DNA of 64,000 bases from Tricholoma matsutake (GCA_026075535.2 AP026538.1:5456001-5520000); one strand, 5' to 3'; positions 12,390-23,269 are shown, numbered from the stretch's first letter. The notes: a model not told the origin generated them from the sequence alone. Translations and numbers: made by a program.

Positions 12390-12619
12390 TGGAGCCGTGT
12401 GGTCTCTCAGGGTTTTGTCTACTACTAGATGAGACAGTTCAGACAGGGCTTGCATCTACTACTAGATGCAAGTCAGAAAGGACGCGGACAAGCAAAGATG
12501 AATTCCTATCTGCACACATGCATCTCTATCTACAATGTCATGTGACCACTAAGGGGAATTCCAGACTCTGGCACGGCTCTGCTATGGACTCTGCTATGGG
12601 CACTACTGCCATGGCTACA
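12390..12619 (-). repeat. 3' LTR of Ty3 element
   Basis: 230 bp, same length as the LTR at 19358-19587. Preceded by TSD GCGT (12386-12389). CG-rich positions of the partner often read TG or CA here. Confidence 0.9.
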
Positions 12620-12790
12620 TGTACCCCCCTACACAATAGCAACACCCTCGTTGCAATCTCAACTCAGGGAAGGAAGAGAGAATTATGTATGTACAAGGCA
12701 CCAATGCCTTACCCTCACCTTGGCCCATGTACCCCAGGAGGCATGTCCATGACAATCACTCCCCCTAAAGGCCCAACGTAGAAATGGTGT

Positions 12791-14812
12791 TTAGGGCCAC
12801 AGGTACCTTCTGGGACCTTGTCCATCATCGTAGTCAGCTCTTGGATCGGTCAGGGTTACTGGGTGTGCATCTTGTGAAGGCCATAAATGAGCAGCCGGCG
12901 GGAAGTCGATGTTGGGTGGTATTGGGATAGCAAGTGGTTCTTGAACTAGCTCTGGGTTGACAAAACTGGGTAATTCCCCCAGTTCGATATTGTCATATTC
13001 AGGGTCCGGTTGTAGTTGTTTTGATGTTAGGATGAAAGGGCTGAGGAACACCATGACAATGAAGAATAGGGTATATCCGGAAAACCATCCATTATTCAAG
13101 GCTCTTGCATTCATTAGGCTGAGTGTGGGTTGGGCAAGGTGGTTGAAGCGATCTAGGGCCTCTAATATATAGGGAGTCGGGCTTAAAATGATTGGTGTTA
13201 GTCAGCAGCCAGGGCCATTGCTGAACTCAGCTCAGGGTTGATGGTTCCTGCTCCGCTCCGTGCTCTATATCCTCCCAATCTGTATTGCTATCATTGTCAA
13301 TCACCTGTCTTCCTTCTACCCCTTGCAAATATCTTCTTTGGCTTCCTGCTTACTCTGCAGCTTTTCAATCTCTGCTTGTACTTTGTGTAGCGCTGTGCCG
13401 CTACGTGGAATGAACCTTTGTAGTCGCCTGGAGGAGAACCTGTTGCTAATAGGTAATCCTTTGAGAGTCTCCAACTTGTAAGAATTGCGGTCCCTGCTTG
13501 TTACTCAGCGTGGTGCTGACCACCTAGGCTCCATCTTCCTTTCTACCTTAAATGTAAAGTCCAGGTCACTTCTGTATACCTGTATGAGTTGTCCTGCTTT
13601 GAATATGACCTCTCTTGGAGCTTTGGCTAATAGTCTCCTGTTGAACACCAGCTTCCATTTATGGGCATGAGATAATATGTGCTCGTACCCATCTAATCAC
13701 TGCTGTTCCATGTAGGCCATCTGGACCCCCACTTCACCAGTTGACACTTCCTATTCTGCTCGGTCCACTGGAGTGTGCTTTGTGTTGATCATGATGCCTA
13801 GAAGAAGTTCATTTGGTGAGAATTTGAGATTTGGCAGTATGCAATTATTAAGGGATTCAATGGCTTCCTCAAGGTGGTCAGGCCATGAAGCTGGTAGGTC
13901 CTTTGCATTGCATTCGTCTTCCCCTAGATCAGGTGAGCATAGCCTCTTCAATCTCCCCAACAATTTTGCATTCATCCCTTCTATGAGGCCATTGATCCAG
14001 GGGGAATATCCTGGGACGATCCACAACTCAACCTTACGTGTGGCGCATGCTTCATGAACAGCATTGTTGTCAAACTCAGGTCCTCCATCAACCATGAGGG
14101 CTTCAGGTGCTGTGAATGTGGTACAAATGTTGTTGAATGTTCTGCATGTGGTTGCAGCTGTTGCAGCCGTCTTGAGTTTATCTGCCCAAACATGTTGCGA
14201 GTAGACGTCTGCATATAATGCAATTTTTGTGAAACCCCCTTTTCCTTTCGGCATTGACAGTGTGTCTCCCACAAGCAGTTCAAATGGGTGTCGCCATGTT
14301 ATGGGCTCTAGTAGTGAATGTAAGTGTTTCGGGCCATGTCCTTTGCACTTACCACAATCCATGATCGCCTTGGTGATGGATTGGTCTAGATGTGGGCTGG
14401 CTATCTTGTCCATTAGTGCAATCTTCACATTATCTCAGTGGAAATGTCCTTGGCTCCAGTGTACCTCCCATGCTAGTGTGACTGCCTCCGATTGTGGTAC
14501 ACATTCTACTCGTGGTTTTGCCTGTGTAGATTTGGTGTTGCCAATCCTCCAAAGCTTACCATCTTGGATTACGTACCCTTCTGCCTGGTGCTTAGCTTTC
14601 TTCCATTCCTTAATACTCCTCCCATGATCTAGTTCAGCCAGCGCCTCTATAACATTTAGGAATACTTTTTCATTAGCGAACTGGGTTTTGAGAGCATCAT
14701 AAATGAGTGGTGACTCAATTTGGAATATGTTGTTCTGAATGCCTGTTCGTGCTTCCCAATCTTCACTTACTGTCCATGTGTGACCATCGTTTTCTTCCTT
14801 GGGTAGGTTCAC
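12791..14812 (-). pseudogene. Ty3 integrase and C-terminal extension
   Basis: Minus strand. It starts with the RNase H-integrase linker and reads through TGA 14435-14437 (expected Arg) into CGKCKGHGP. It then shows the core LLVGDTLSMPKGKG (first Asp), MVDGGPEFDN (second Asp) and NGLIEGMNAKLLGRLKR (Glu), followed by the usual polymerase tail VYRSDLDFTFKVE (about 13550). After a break the last open part (12791-13114) contains a strongly hydrophobic stretch, YTLFFIVMVFLSPFIL, which could be one membrane segment. It may belong to the polyprotein's 3' extension. There is no evidence for an envelope gene. Confidence 0.75.
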
Positions 14813-16765
14813 ATATTTCCTGCTGATACCATCTGCTATGGGGTTTAGGCGGCCAGGTCAGTGTTGTATGTCCACGATTTGGTGGGCTAACACGCCGTCC
14901 CTCCAACGAGCATGGGTGGAGTTGAGTTTGTCATTTAGCAGGTGGTCTCTGAGTGCCTGACAGTCTGTTTCTAGTTCCACTGGGTAGCCCCATATAAGGT
15001 CGGAGAATTTGTCTAAAGAGAACTTCAGTGCAGCAAATTCTAGTAAGTATGGTTTGTACTTCTCTTCTGTCTCAGATGTTCATTTACTGCCAAATGCGAC
15101 TGGATGTATATGTGTGATGTCCTTTCCATTTGGCAAGACCGTAGTATGTCTTTGTGACAGCATGCCTGCAAAACTGTATTTGCAACCATCCATGGTAACA
15201 ATGAAGGGTGTTCCATCGAATTTTGGTCTTTTCAAAACTGGTTCATTGGTTAAGGCAATTTTCAGTCCCAGGAAGGCTTTTTCATGTTCTTCCTTCCATA
15301 GGCCTGCCAGCAAGTGCCCTTTCATGGCGCATCGATATGCTGCTTTACCCTTTCCCTTTGGAAGGTCGAGGCCTCTGGCTAGGTCGGTGAGGGGTTGGGC
15401 CAAGGCTGCATAGCCTTTGATTAGCGATCTAAAATAACCTGTAAGTCCTGTAAATGCCGCTAGATTCTGTAGATCTGTGGGCCGTTTCCAGTCTATGATG
15501 GCTGTTAGTTTTGTCAAGTCTGGTTTTATACCCATTGGTCCCACTCTTGCTCCTGCAAAGGTGGCTTCAGTCATGAAGAATTTTGATTTGGCTGCTGATA
15601 GAGAGAGCCCTTTTTCTCTTACCCTGGTTAGCAATGTTCGAATGTTGGCCAATGTTTCTTCAAAATCATCTCCAGCTATTCCACCATTGTCTACGAACAG
15701 TTCAAAAAGTATACCTACGAGGTTGCCAAGTGCTTGAGCTGTCATTTCTGCAAAGGTAGAGGGTGCACCTGTTAATCCGAAGGGCATGCACTTGTAACAG
15801 AAGTACCCCCTTCCTTCCACATAGAAGCATATGTATGGTTGGTCCTCTGGGCTGAGTTCGCAAGCGTAGAATTCTGCTGCAAAGTCGAATGTATTTACCC
15901 ATCAGTGGCCACTCAGGTGCTGTTGCTTGGCCCATATGTCTCCTTGGGGCATAGGTGGTACCTGTGTTACTTTGTTCAGTTCAGCAAAGTCCTGGCACAC
16001 TCGCCACTTAGTTTGTGTTTCTTCTGGTACCATGTCTGGCCATTCAGAATTTCTCGGTGGGAGGTTTTTGAAGGCTGAAGGTATCCCGGTGGTGATGCAT
16101 TCATCATTGACCCGGTGTTGCAGTTCTTCTAAGTTTAGACCTATGCCTTCATGTGCTTTCTTTGCCAAGGTAGTTGCACCACAACACTTGACCGCACTGT
16201 GGCAGATTGGGGCAATTATACCTGCCTCTAGCATTTTGTCGAGCACACCATTGAAGTATTCCTTTTGAGGGCCACTGAGAGGATGTTGATTTACCTTCTT
16301 TTTAAATGTTGTGCCGTTGGGTATGTGTAGTTTGTGTGTGGCTCCTGCTACTACCATTACCTTGCTCATGGATAGTGCAGAGCAGTCAGCAAACTTGCGG
16401 AGTAGGTTATCGATGCTTACGCATTGTTTTTCAGTTAAATCATCACCTATAGTTAGTTCTGAGAGCACTGCGTTCACATGCTCAACTTTAAATGGATCTG
16501 ATGACTGGGTGAACACCGCTTTGTCTTGGTCCCCGGAAAGTATTTTTTCCTCTGTGCCGGTATTGATGTCATGTTCTTCTGAGCCGATGTTCCATATGTT
16601 GCCTTTGCTTGGTTTGGGGTCTGGGCTGTTGGGTATATCATTAGTAAGAGGTATTTCGGTGGAGGATGAAAGCTGGGCAGTTAGTCGTTTATCTTTCTGT
16701 AGTGATTTTCCTAATCTCTTGCACTTTGCTGATGCGCATTCTGCCTGAGACCTCCTTTCATGCAA
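14813..16765 (-). pseudogene. Ty3 reverse transcriptase-RNase H
   Basis: Minus strand. The protease-RT linker is followed by WRVCQDFAELNKVT (about 15980-16030). After TGA 15902-15904 (expected HRW) come FGLTGAPSTFAEM and LFVDNGGIAGDDF, the YVDD-like box with Asn as its last residue. RNase H follows with FIVTMDGCKYSFAGML and, after TGA 15080-15082 (expected SKRTS), KYKPYLLEFAALKFSLDKFS. A further TGA is at 14858-14860. The VDN box, if real, would weaken catalysis. Confidence 0.8.
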
Positions 16766-17102
16766 GCCGTTGGCTACTTGCCACTGGGCTTTGTACGTCT
16801 CTTGTTTCCATCCTGCATGAGTGGGTGTTGAGTTTGTGGTGTTGCAAGATTCTGGTGCATGTGCCTGTCCTGTGCCTCTGGATGCTCAGTTCTGGTTTCT
16901 TGATGACTCTCATGTTCTCGGGGGGAATGCGCAGAGATCCCCCTTGGAGTTATGCCCTGGTTATTACCAGAATTACCGTTTGCTGGAAACAGTGACTGGG
17001 TTCTTCCTTCTGACTTGTGCTGGTTCTGTAGCATGACCCAGTTGCCATCCTTGGGGATCCTTATGATGTCCAGGTCATAATGATGCACCATTTTGAACTT
17101 CT

Positions 17103-17604
17103 TCAGGAGGGGTTTCCCAAACAGCACTGACCAAGCCCCATTGCTATTGAAGACTTCAAAGGTACCTCAATGCAAGATGTCTGCTGCTGTGACACTTCCT
17201 GTCCATGTTCCAGCAGATGGTACCAGCCTACCATCCACCATACGCATGATACAATTTGACTTCCCCAGCGTTTCGAGGCGGTGCTTGACAGTTCGGAATG
17301 TCTGGAGATCAATGGTGTTCACCATTGCTCCATCATCGAATGTGCTATTTAGCCTCACAATTTCTCCTCATGGTCCATGTAATTTGACCATGTATTGGAA
17401 CAGTGTGGTTCTTGTTTCGTCGTTGTTGCTCTCCATGCAATACAGATCAACAATATGATATTCTGCTTGGGCGGTGTACATGATGGTGTCTGGTTTACTA
17501 TTTGCATCTGTAAGTAAGAGTTTGTCTTCCTTCTCTATGGTAAACCTTGCACTCAATGGCATTTCATTGTCCTTGGATGACACCTTTTCACACCCAAGGA
17601 CCAT
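17103..17604 (-). pseudogene. Ty3 aspartic protease region
   Basis: Contains FDDGAMVNTIDLQTF (about 17300-17350) with the D-D-G-A active-site variant seen in some Ty3 proteases, followed by IMRMVDGRLVPSAG. The downstream G-x-P/L-x-L-KKF-type block can be read at about 17090-17130 as MLFGKPLLKKF. Confidence 0.7.
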
Positions 17605-17643
17605 TCCTCTGCTATCATGCTTGTTTCCTTGGGTCCTCTTGTT

Positions 17644-18816
17644 CTATGCTGATGACCCTGGTCCTTTTCCCTGACTTGCTAAGTAGTTGGCAATCACTTG
17701 CTGGTCATACTCTTCCCTTGATGCCCATGGACTGATCTTGTTGATGAGGTTGACGTTTCTTGTTACATTTGGTGGGCAGCTGCGTTTGATAGATGCAGCG
17801 ATGGATCTCCAGCGACTTTCAGATCTTGGGACCAGCATGGAGCTGTCGCAGCTGGGGCCCATGTGTCCTGGCAAGCCACACCTCCAGCACTCTCCTGACG
17901 CGACAGGCATGGTTCCAGGTGAGAGTGGGTATGGACATGTCTTGCTCACTTGCTGTCCGGCGTATTCAGTGTGCCACTTTGTGATCTGGGCCTTGTACAA
18001 AGGCCAGCCGGCTGGGGTGTTTGGGTGGATGGGGAGTGCGAGCCTTATGACATTGTTCATGCGCTCGGCAGGGGTTCTGTTCTGCTGGTATGTTGGTTGG
18101 TTCGGTGTTTGGTAGGTGGTGCATGGGGCCTGGTTGTCCATGTTGAGTGTTGGTGTGGGGGAATAGTTCAGGGTGCTGGGTGGTTGTGTTCGGAGCATTG
18201 GGAATTGGGGAAGGGGGGGTGGTGCATTGAGGGTGAGCTGTTGGAGTGCATTTGTGACGTCTCACGCAGACGTCTCATGTAGTTCCTGTAACTTCTTTAC
18301 CTGCTCTCATAACTCCTGTGCTTCCTTCTCTTCCTCTTTTGCCTCGGCGATCTGGGTGACTGTGGCTGCATGTACAGCATTGCAGAATGATGCCCAGGTG
18401 GTGTGCCCTGATCCCGTTACCTTCTGTAGGACCTTTGGCATTAATCTGCAAATGGAGTTGACCAACAAACCATTGGCGTCTGGGATTGTGGCTGCGAGAT
18501 GCTCTATCTTGTCAGCCCATACAATGTGGGCAAGTTCTTCTACTCTGTTCGTCACCACTCGTTTCCCCACCTCTTCTTCGCTAATTGTGGTTTGCTCTAG
18601 CGCCGCCTGCTTCTCCTCGACGGTCTTCACGGTGGGCGCTTTGCTTGGCCACTTCCTCTTGAATGCACTGACGAGGTGGTCCCAGGTGTCGATGTCAGTG
18701 GTAGGTAGGTTGTCAAACCATTGTTCTGCTGCGGCGTTCGATTTCAGGTTGAGCCCGAAGTTCTCCAGCTTCTGTGTGTCCATGGCATTGGTTTTGTTGA
18801 GGCCCCAGCATTGCAT
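17644..18816 (-). pseudogene. Ty3 Gag with zinc knuckle
   Basis: Minus strand. The capsid-like part (18307-18816) has AAEQWFDNLPTTDIDTWDHL and AFKRKWP, typical of Ty3 Gag. A Pro/Gln/Thr-rich linker follows. Then the CCHC knuckle CWRCGLPGHMGPSC (about 17870-17910) and KISPWASREEYDQQV end the segment. The two parts lie in different frames with a Gln/Pro-rich low-complexity region between them. Confidence 0.8.
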
Positions 18817-18834
18817 CGCTTTTAGGAAGTCCTG

Positions 18835-19357
18835 AGGGCTCTCCTCTGGATGTTCATCATCACCCTAGAACAGTTTGACATTCTCGGGCATGAAGTCGTC
18901 ATCGTCAGGTGGGGTTGTAGAGAGCTGAGGTGTAGATGGGGGTACAGGTGGTAGTATATACTCAAAGGTGGGAGTTGGGCTGGTTGCGAGGTCAGTTAAT
19001 GATGGGAATATGTATGAGGTAGTTAGGGATGGTGTTTCACTCAGTGCAGTCATCAAAGTGGCAGGCAGAAATCTGCCTCTAGGGTCGCATTGTACAGGTT
19101 TAGCCAGTGTTGCAGATGTGAGGCTCACCACGAGGCGGAGCAGGATGCACAACATGAGGTGCATAGACGGGTGCATGTTGCAGGGATGTGATTGGGTGTC
19201 ACGGATGTAGACAATAACAAATGTGGGCGAGCAATCAGAGGGCAACGTTGAGCTGAAAAGGATGGTAACTGAGATAAATGAGATGAGAAGGAGCGACTTG
19301 TGGAAATGAAAGTGGTTGGCTGTGTGCGTCGAGTTCGAATTCCCAGTTGTCACCAGA
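18835..19357 (-). other. Ty3 5' internal region
   Basis: Lies between the 5' LTR and Gag on the coding (minus) strand. It holds the candidate primer-binding site next to the LTR and a Ser/Thr/Pro-rich open stretch (18865-19353) that may be leader or the Gag N-terminus. No recognised domain. Confidence 0.5.
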
Positions 19358-19587
19358 TGGAGCCATGTGATCTCCCAGGGTTTTGTCTACTACTAGACAA
19401 GACGGTTCGGACAGGGCTCGCATCTACTACTAGACGCGAGTCAGAAAGGACATGGACAAGCAAAGATGAATTCCTATCTGCACACATGCATCTCTATCTA
19501 CAATGTCACGTGACCACTAAGGGGAATGCTGGACTCTGGCACGGCTCTGCTATGGACTCTGCTATGGGCACTACTGCCATGGCTACA
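19358..19587 (-). repeat. 5' LTR of Ty3 element
   Basis: Partner of 12390-12619. Followed by TSD GCGT at 19588-19591, which abuts exon sequence of the zinc-cluster gene. Confidence 0.9.
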
Positions 19588-19591
19588 GCGT

Positions 19592-20478
19592 ATCGCTAAG
19601 TAATCATACAGATTAGCAATTGTATTGGTTATGCAGAAGAATCACTTACTATGTCTGGGAGTCAACAACTGCATCGACTCCGCATTATCCTTTGTAGCTT
19701 GCTTGGAGCTCGCCTTCTTCCTCGACTCGCCTCGTCAGAGTCCTCGCCTCGACACTCCCTCCCAGTAGCACCCCTGTAGCCCTTGAGTGCATTGCTTGCA
19801 CTTTGGGGTGCCCTCCTTGATGATGCACTCCTGAGTTGTCCTTAGTCCAGCGCATTGATCACACTAAAGCAATATCAAAGGTGTGATTAGCCTGAACAAT
19901 ATCGAAAGAAAATGATGACTTACTGGCCCATGGAAGGAGATCAGCTCACCTTCCTCTACACACACCCGCTTTGTGACCATGGGCTCCTCATCCAGTTCAT
20001 CCTCACCTTCCTCCTCATCGTCCATCTTGTCTGCCTTCCTCTTCTCAACGATCCGCTCAACGTCTGGTAGGTCATCGACCAGATGCGCTGCTTCGTCTGT
20101 GGCCTCATCCCAATCGATCGAGAGGTGCATCAGCTCAAGTGCAGCTGTACAATCACGGAATTCATCCTTCAACATGCATTTTGCTTGGACTTTGGCCAAA
20201 AATGCTCAATGCACCTCGAAAAAACAATCTAAGTCTCTGCAGGTTTTCTTGATTGATGAGAAACCTCTGCGATAGTCGCATCCTCAATCCTCCCTTGATC
20301 CTCTCATCATTAGTTCTAGCAACCCTTCCAACACTTTATAGCCGTTTGCCACACCCTTCATATACCATTGACCTATTGAAAGGTCCCCAGAATTCACATA
20401 TTGACCATCAACAATAAACTCGTTCGCCGTCAATCTTGTCGATCGCCCTCGATATTGATCGATACTTGGTTGGACCAT
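19592..20478 (-). pseudogene. Zinc-cluster/coiled-coil gene, 5' exons (right of Ty3 insertion)
   Basis: Minus strand, ATG at 20476-20478. An acidic region (DDEEEGEDELDEE) leads to FHGP at the donor GTAAGT. Intron 19864-19923 (60 bp) joins it to CDQC-x6-EC-x8-CKQC-x6-GCYW, a six-cysteine cluster (about 19770-19863). A Lys-rich tail follows and a second intron (19596-19649), after which the exon is broken by the Ty3 element and resumes at 12389. Stops at 20284-20286, 20205-20207 and 19735-19737 are all TGA. Such Cys-cluster plus coiled-coil proteins are abundant and uncharacterised in Agaricomycetes. A DNA-binding role is possible but unproven. Introns and the domain look real; the gene is dead by six TGA codons and the insertion. 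Confidence 0.7.
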
Positions 20479-20661
20479 GCCAAATGCCTTCGTCTCTCAT
20501 AACACTACCTTCACGACTAGTACCAACTGGTCATCTTTCCATCGGTTGGACCACGAACATTCGGAATGACTTGCAACCTTCCTCTGACTCATCGCAAATA
20601 TCATTGATTGCCTCATTGGCAGTTTAGGTGGTTTTCCTGGGTTGAGTATCATCAACATTAG

Positions 20662-21825
20662 TTCATGCCAAAGGGCTTGAAATAAATGCAGGTAAGTAGG
20701 CTGTGCTGGATGAACATGCTCATATGTGTTAACATGTACATTCCTCAGATCGTGAGCTTGGTGATCACCTGAAGCTTGCAGATATCCAGCATCTTGTAGA
20801 CAATGACACTGAGATGCAGGACCTATCCAAACTCCAGCAGCAGAAATTCATCGATGATCTGCAGGCCCATCAGGAGTTGAAGAGAACAGGGGTGCGCCCA
20901 TCAAATGTATCAGCCACATTGGATTGCCGGGGAGTTGTCGATAGGGTGGCCAAAGAGGTATGTACCTATGCACACTTTGGGTGAGTCTCAGACTCGACTG
21001 ATGTTGTTCAGATAAGAAACCTGTCAGAATGCACCGGTGTATGCACATTGGTATTCTTCACCCATACACATCTTCGCGATACCACCCTGCCCTCCTGGAG
21101 CGACTCTGATGACACTATTGCCTTCCTTTCCAAGGTGTTGAAGCTGGAGCCAATGGACTTCCTTGCAAGATTCGAGCAATGGGCCTGCACTAGAAACAGA
21201 GGTGTGTCCCATGTCTCGAACACTGTCAGAAGAACCCTAACAACCAATCATCAGAGAGTCCCCAAGAGAATCTACAAAGTCTCTGGATTGACTGCATGCA
21301 CCTAATAATTGATGGCCTTCGTGAGCGATCAGACTGTTCACACAGCTAGCTGCCACAATCTGATGCAACCCTACAGGCACAATCTTAAATAGGAAGAACA
21401 TCAGCATGAGCTACATCAAGTACGAACGTGATATTGTCACCAAGTACAAGGTTGAGTTGCTTGGGTGGCCTATAGCTGTAAAGTTTACTAATCCCTCCGA
21501 GATTGGCATGGTTGGTGATATACGACAACTACGGCAGGCGCTCAAGGTCAGGGAGTGCAAGTGGGTGGCACAGTTGCGATGGCAGCAGGTAGATCATGCA
21601 GAGAAGCTCGCAGCAAGAGAAGCTGCTGGGGAGCCAGGCATTAAGAAAAGGAAGGAGAGATTGGACAAAGGCAAGACAAGGAAAAAGGGTGCTAAGGATT
21701 CTGCAGCAGGCACTAGCGGAAGGAAGTGCACACAAGATGAGCATAACAGCAAACAAGAAGGGCACAGTGACAATTGTGATGGAGATGGCAAGAATGCGGA
21801 GAAGCAGCCACCTAGAAAGAAGTGA
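20662..21825 (+). CDS. Conserved Agaricomycete hypothetical protein, five exons read
   Basis: Exons 20662-20691, 20749-20957, 21012-21201, 21255-21320 and 21377-21825 join without stops. Introns are 57, 54, 53 and 56 bp, all GT-AG, the third with a CTAAC branch-like site. The joined frame reads LKRTGVRPSNVSATLD, later RDTTLPSW, FEQWACTRNRE, MHLIIDGLRTILNRK, MSYIKYERDIVTKYKVELLG and FTNPSEIGMVGDIRQL. It ends in a Lys/Arg-rich tail typical of a nuclear protein. I recognise the pattern from many unannotated Agaricomycete proteins but know no function. The first exon(s) upstream of 20662 could not be fixed. It is the only cargo gene of KDZ element D that reads open over all its visible exons. Confidence 0.7.
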
Positions 21826-22166
21826 AGGAGTGGTATGGCAACAATGGCAAATGCCACAAAGAAACTCCCACCTGGTCCTAAGAGCCGCAAGTTCATCGTC
21901 AACAGCAATGAGTACAGCAGCAAAGGATGATTCAACAGAATCACTGGCTTTACCACTCACTACAGACTGAACCATGCCTGGGGCCAGCTGTTCCTCTTTC
22001 TATACCTACTGCACCCTCTCCTGTAAATCTTGTATATCATAGAATGCATTGTATTTACACTATCCAGGCACTGTTGAGATGGATGAGGAGTAACAGGTGA
22101 TTTACAGATAGAAGCCCCACTTATGATTGCAGACAGGAAGACTGGAGTAGGGAGAATAATTGTGCT
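21826..22166. other. 3' flank of the hypothetical gene up to the D terminal repeat
   Basis: No further gene seen. Contains the probable 3' untranslated region of the plus-strand gene ending at 21825. Confidence 0.4.
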
Positions 22167-22533
22167 AGGATGTTGTGTGAGAAGGTGGATGCAAAGTATG
22201 GTGGGCATCCAAGCAAATCTGAGCAAACGCATTGAGAGACAATGAGCAGGAGGGTGGGAGTGTGGGCATAACAGTGACAAGACAACTGATTGATGGGCGC
22301 CATGTGTCCTGTCATGATGGGCGCTGTCTGGGCGCTATTGATGCCAATGATGGTGATGCCAAACAAAGCCACTGTGATGCTTGGCACATTCTGAGGAGAT
22401 TATCTTAAGTTCCTTGAACATTACCAAAGGTTTATTGATGGAGGGCTGTAGCTATCTAACTTACTCTTGTTAGAGGAGGACCACATATGTAGGTCCACCT
22501 CTAATAAGAGGTCATTGGTGGGATTAACAGGTG
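22167..22533 (-). repeat. Right terminal inverted repeat of KDZ element D
   Basis: Inverse copy of 1037-1403. The outermost bases read ...GGGATTAACAGGTG and are followed directly by the TSD TGTGAGTA at 22534-22541. Confidence 0.9.
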
Positions 22534-22839
22534 TGTGAGTAGAAAAGGAATAGACCCACCATACCCACCTGCACACCTGCATACCTGTGTGGGTTTGCAA
22601 ACGGTTCTGACCAGTTGTAGTTGGTTCTGACCGGTTCATTTGGTACCACCATAGTGCCCTGACCTGACTGTGACATGCATCAGAAGGCCCTGACCCTGAC
22701 CGAAAGTTCAGTCAGTTTCAGTCATGTTTGGTTCGGTTCCAGTTATTTCCAGTTAGCCTAACCTGACTTCAAAACACTAGGAATCCTGGGGACTCTACTG
22801 GGATTTAACCAGGAGTCCTTACTGTTAAAAAGGGAACCT

Positions 22840-22909
22840 TTGAGGATTGAACCTGGGACCTCAGGCTTGAATTAAACAGGTGCAATATACCATTAGACCA
22901 TAGTGCCAT
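22840..22909 (-). repeat. tRNA-like unit, class alpha, in element B (points to left end)
   Basis: On the minus strand an A-box-like stretch (TGGTCTAATGGTATATTGC) is followed about 30 bases later by a B-box (AGGTTCAATCC). The outer stems do not form a proper tRNA. The same class occurs at 50858-50936 (minus) and 45885-45962 (plus), at the equivalent end of elements M and L. Confidence 0.7.
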
Positions 22910-23140
22910 GCTAATATATAAGATAAGTTGATCTAAGTACCACATTGAGTGGCTGTGTATGACAAAGCATACATATTACAGCCATGTCATCAACATTGCC
23001 AGCTCATAATTCAACCACCACCACCACTGCCGACAATGCCCCCTCTGCCTCCCTGCCTCCCTCCTTTCTCTCACCACCACTGCCACCATGCCATTACCAA
23101 CTGCCACCCCTCTAGCCAACAATGAACACACCAGAAAACA

Positions 23141-23171
23141 GGCCCAAATGACATACATCATCATTTGGGCC
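23141..23171 (+). other. Inverted-repeat hairpin next to splice-donor-like site (element B)
   Basis: GGCCCAAATGA and TCATTTGGGCC can pair around a 9-base loop. CATGTAAGT follows within 4 bases and leads into a T-rich, intron-like stretch ending TTTTTATAG near 23242. It is the same design as at 42056, 45611, 51173, 56320 and 56586. Confidence 0.65.
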
Positions 23172-23269
23172 CCATGTAAGTTTTTTTTTTGTTTGTTTCA
23201 TTCTTTTTTGATTAATATTAGTTTTCTTTGAATTTTTATAGTTTCTTATTGTATGATGCAACCTGCCAC

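Larger units (their letters stand above)
12390..19587 (-). mobile_element. Ty3/Gypsy LTR retrotransposon with paired LTRs
   Basis: Two 230-bp LTRs (12390-12619, 19358-19587) begin TGGAGCC and end GGCTACA in plus orientation, with TSD GCGT at 12386-12389 and 19588-19591. Coding strand is minus. Gag, zinc knuckle, protease, RT-RNase H and integrase occur in order. Next to the right-hand (5') LTR the coding strand reads TCTGGTGACAACTGGG, a candidate primer-binding site. Next to the left (3') LTR it reads GTAGGGGGGTACA, a polypurine tract. The LTRs differ at about 16 of 230 sites, nearly all transitions and mostly CG versus TG/CA. Confidence 0.92.
1037..22533. mobile_element. KDZ transposon D with 367-bp inverted ends and cargo genes
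   Basis: The termini CACCTGTTAATCCCACCAAT (1037) and its inverse (ending 22533) are flanked by identical octamers TGTGAGTA at 1029-1036 and 22534-22541. The inverted repeats run about 367 bp with few mismatches. Inside are a KDZ transposase gene (1487-4830, minus), a viroplasmin-like gene (5639-6306, minus), a zinc-cluster/coiled-coil gene (12056-20478, minus, split) and a conserved hypothetical gene (20662-21825, plus). A Ty3 fragment and a Ty3 element with LTRs are secondary insertions. Without them D would be roughly 8.6-8.9 kb. KDZ elements are known to carry unrelated genes in basidiomycetes, TET/JBP genes in particular; none of those was seen here. Confidence 0.85.
355..22779. mobile_element. 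hAT-like element C inside B (TAGTGTTT ends)
   Basis: The left end TAGTGTTTGAAAGTTCAG and right end CTTCAAAACACTA form an imperfect inverted pair. They are flanked by GGAATTCT (347-354) and GGAATCCT (22780-22787), 7 of 8 bases equal. Repeated CAGTCAGG words lie under both ends. Removing KDZ element D and one 8-bp TSD leaves about 0.9 kb, of which 440 bp is a palindrome (577-1016). The TAGTG...CACTA termini with 8-bp TSD match the general hAT pattern. No hAT transposase is present. Confidence 0.8.

Noticed and set aside
12390..13114. Envelope gene in the Ty3 element
   Set aside because: Only one hydrophobic stretch, no signal peptide, cleavage site or Cys pattern.
1037..22533. TET/JBP dioxygenase gene expected in KDZ elements
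   Set aside because: Looked for the H-x-D/H pattern in plausible frames between the terminal repeats; nothing convincing seen.
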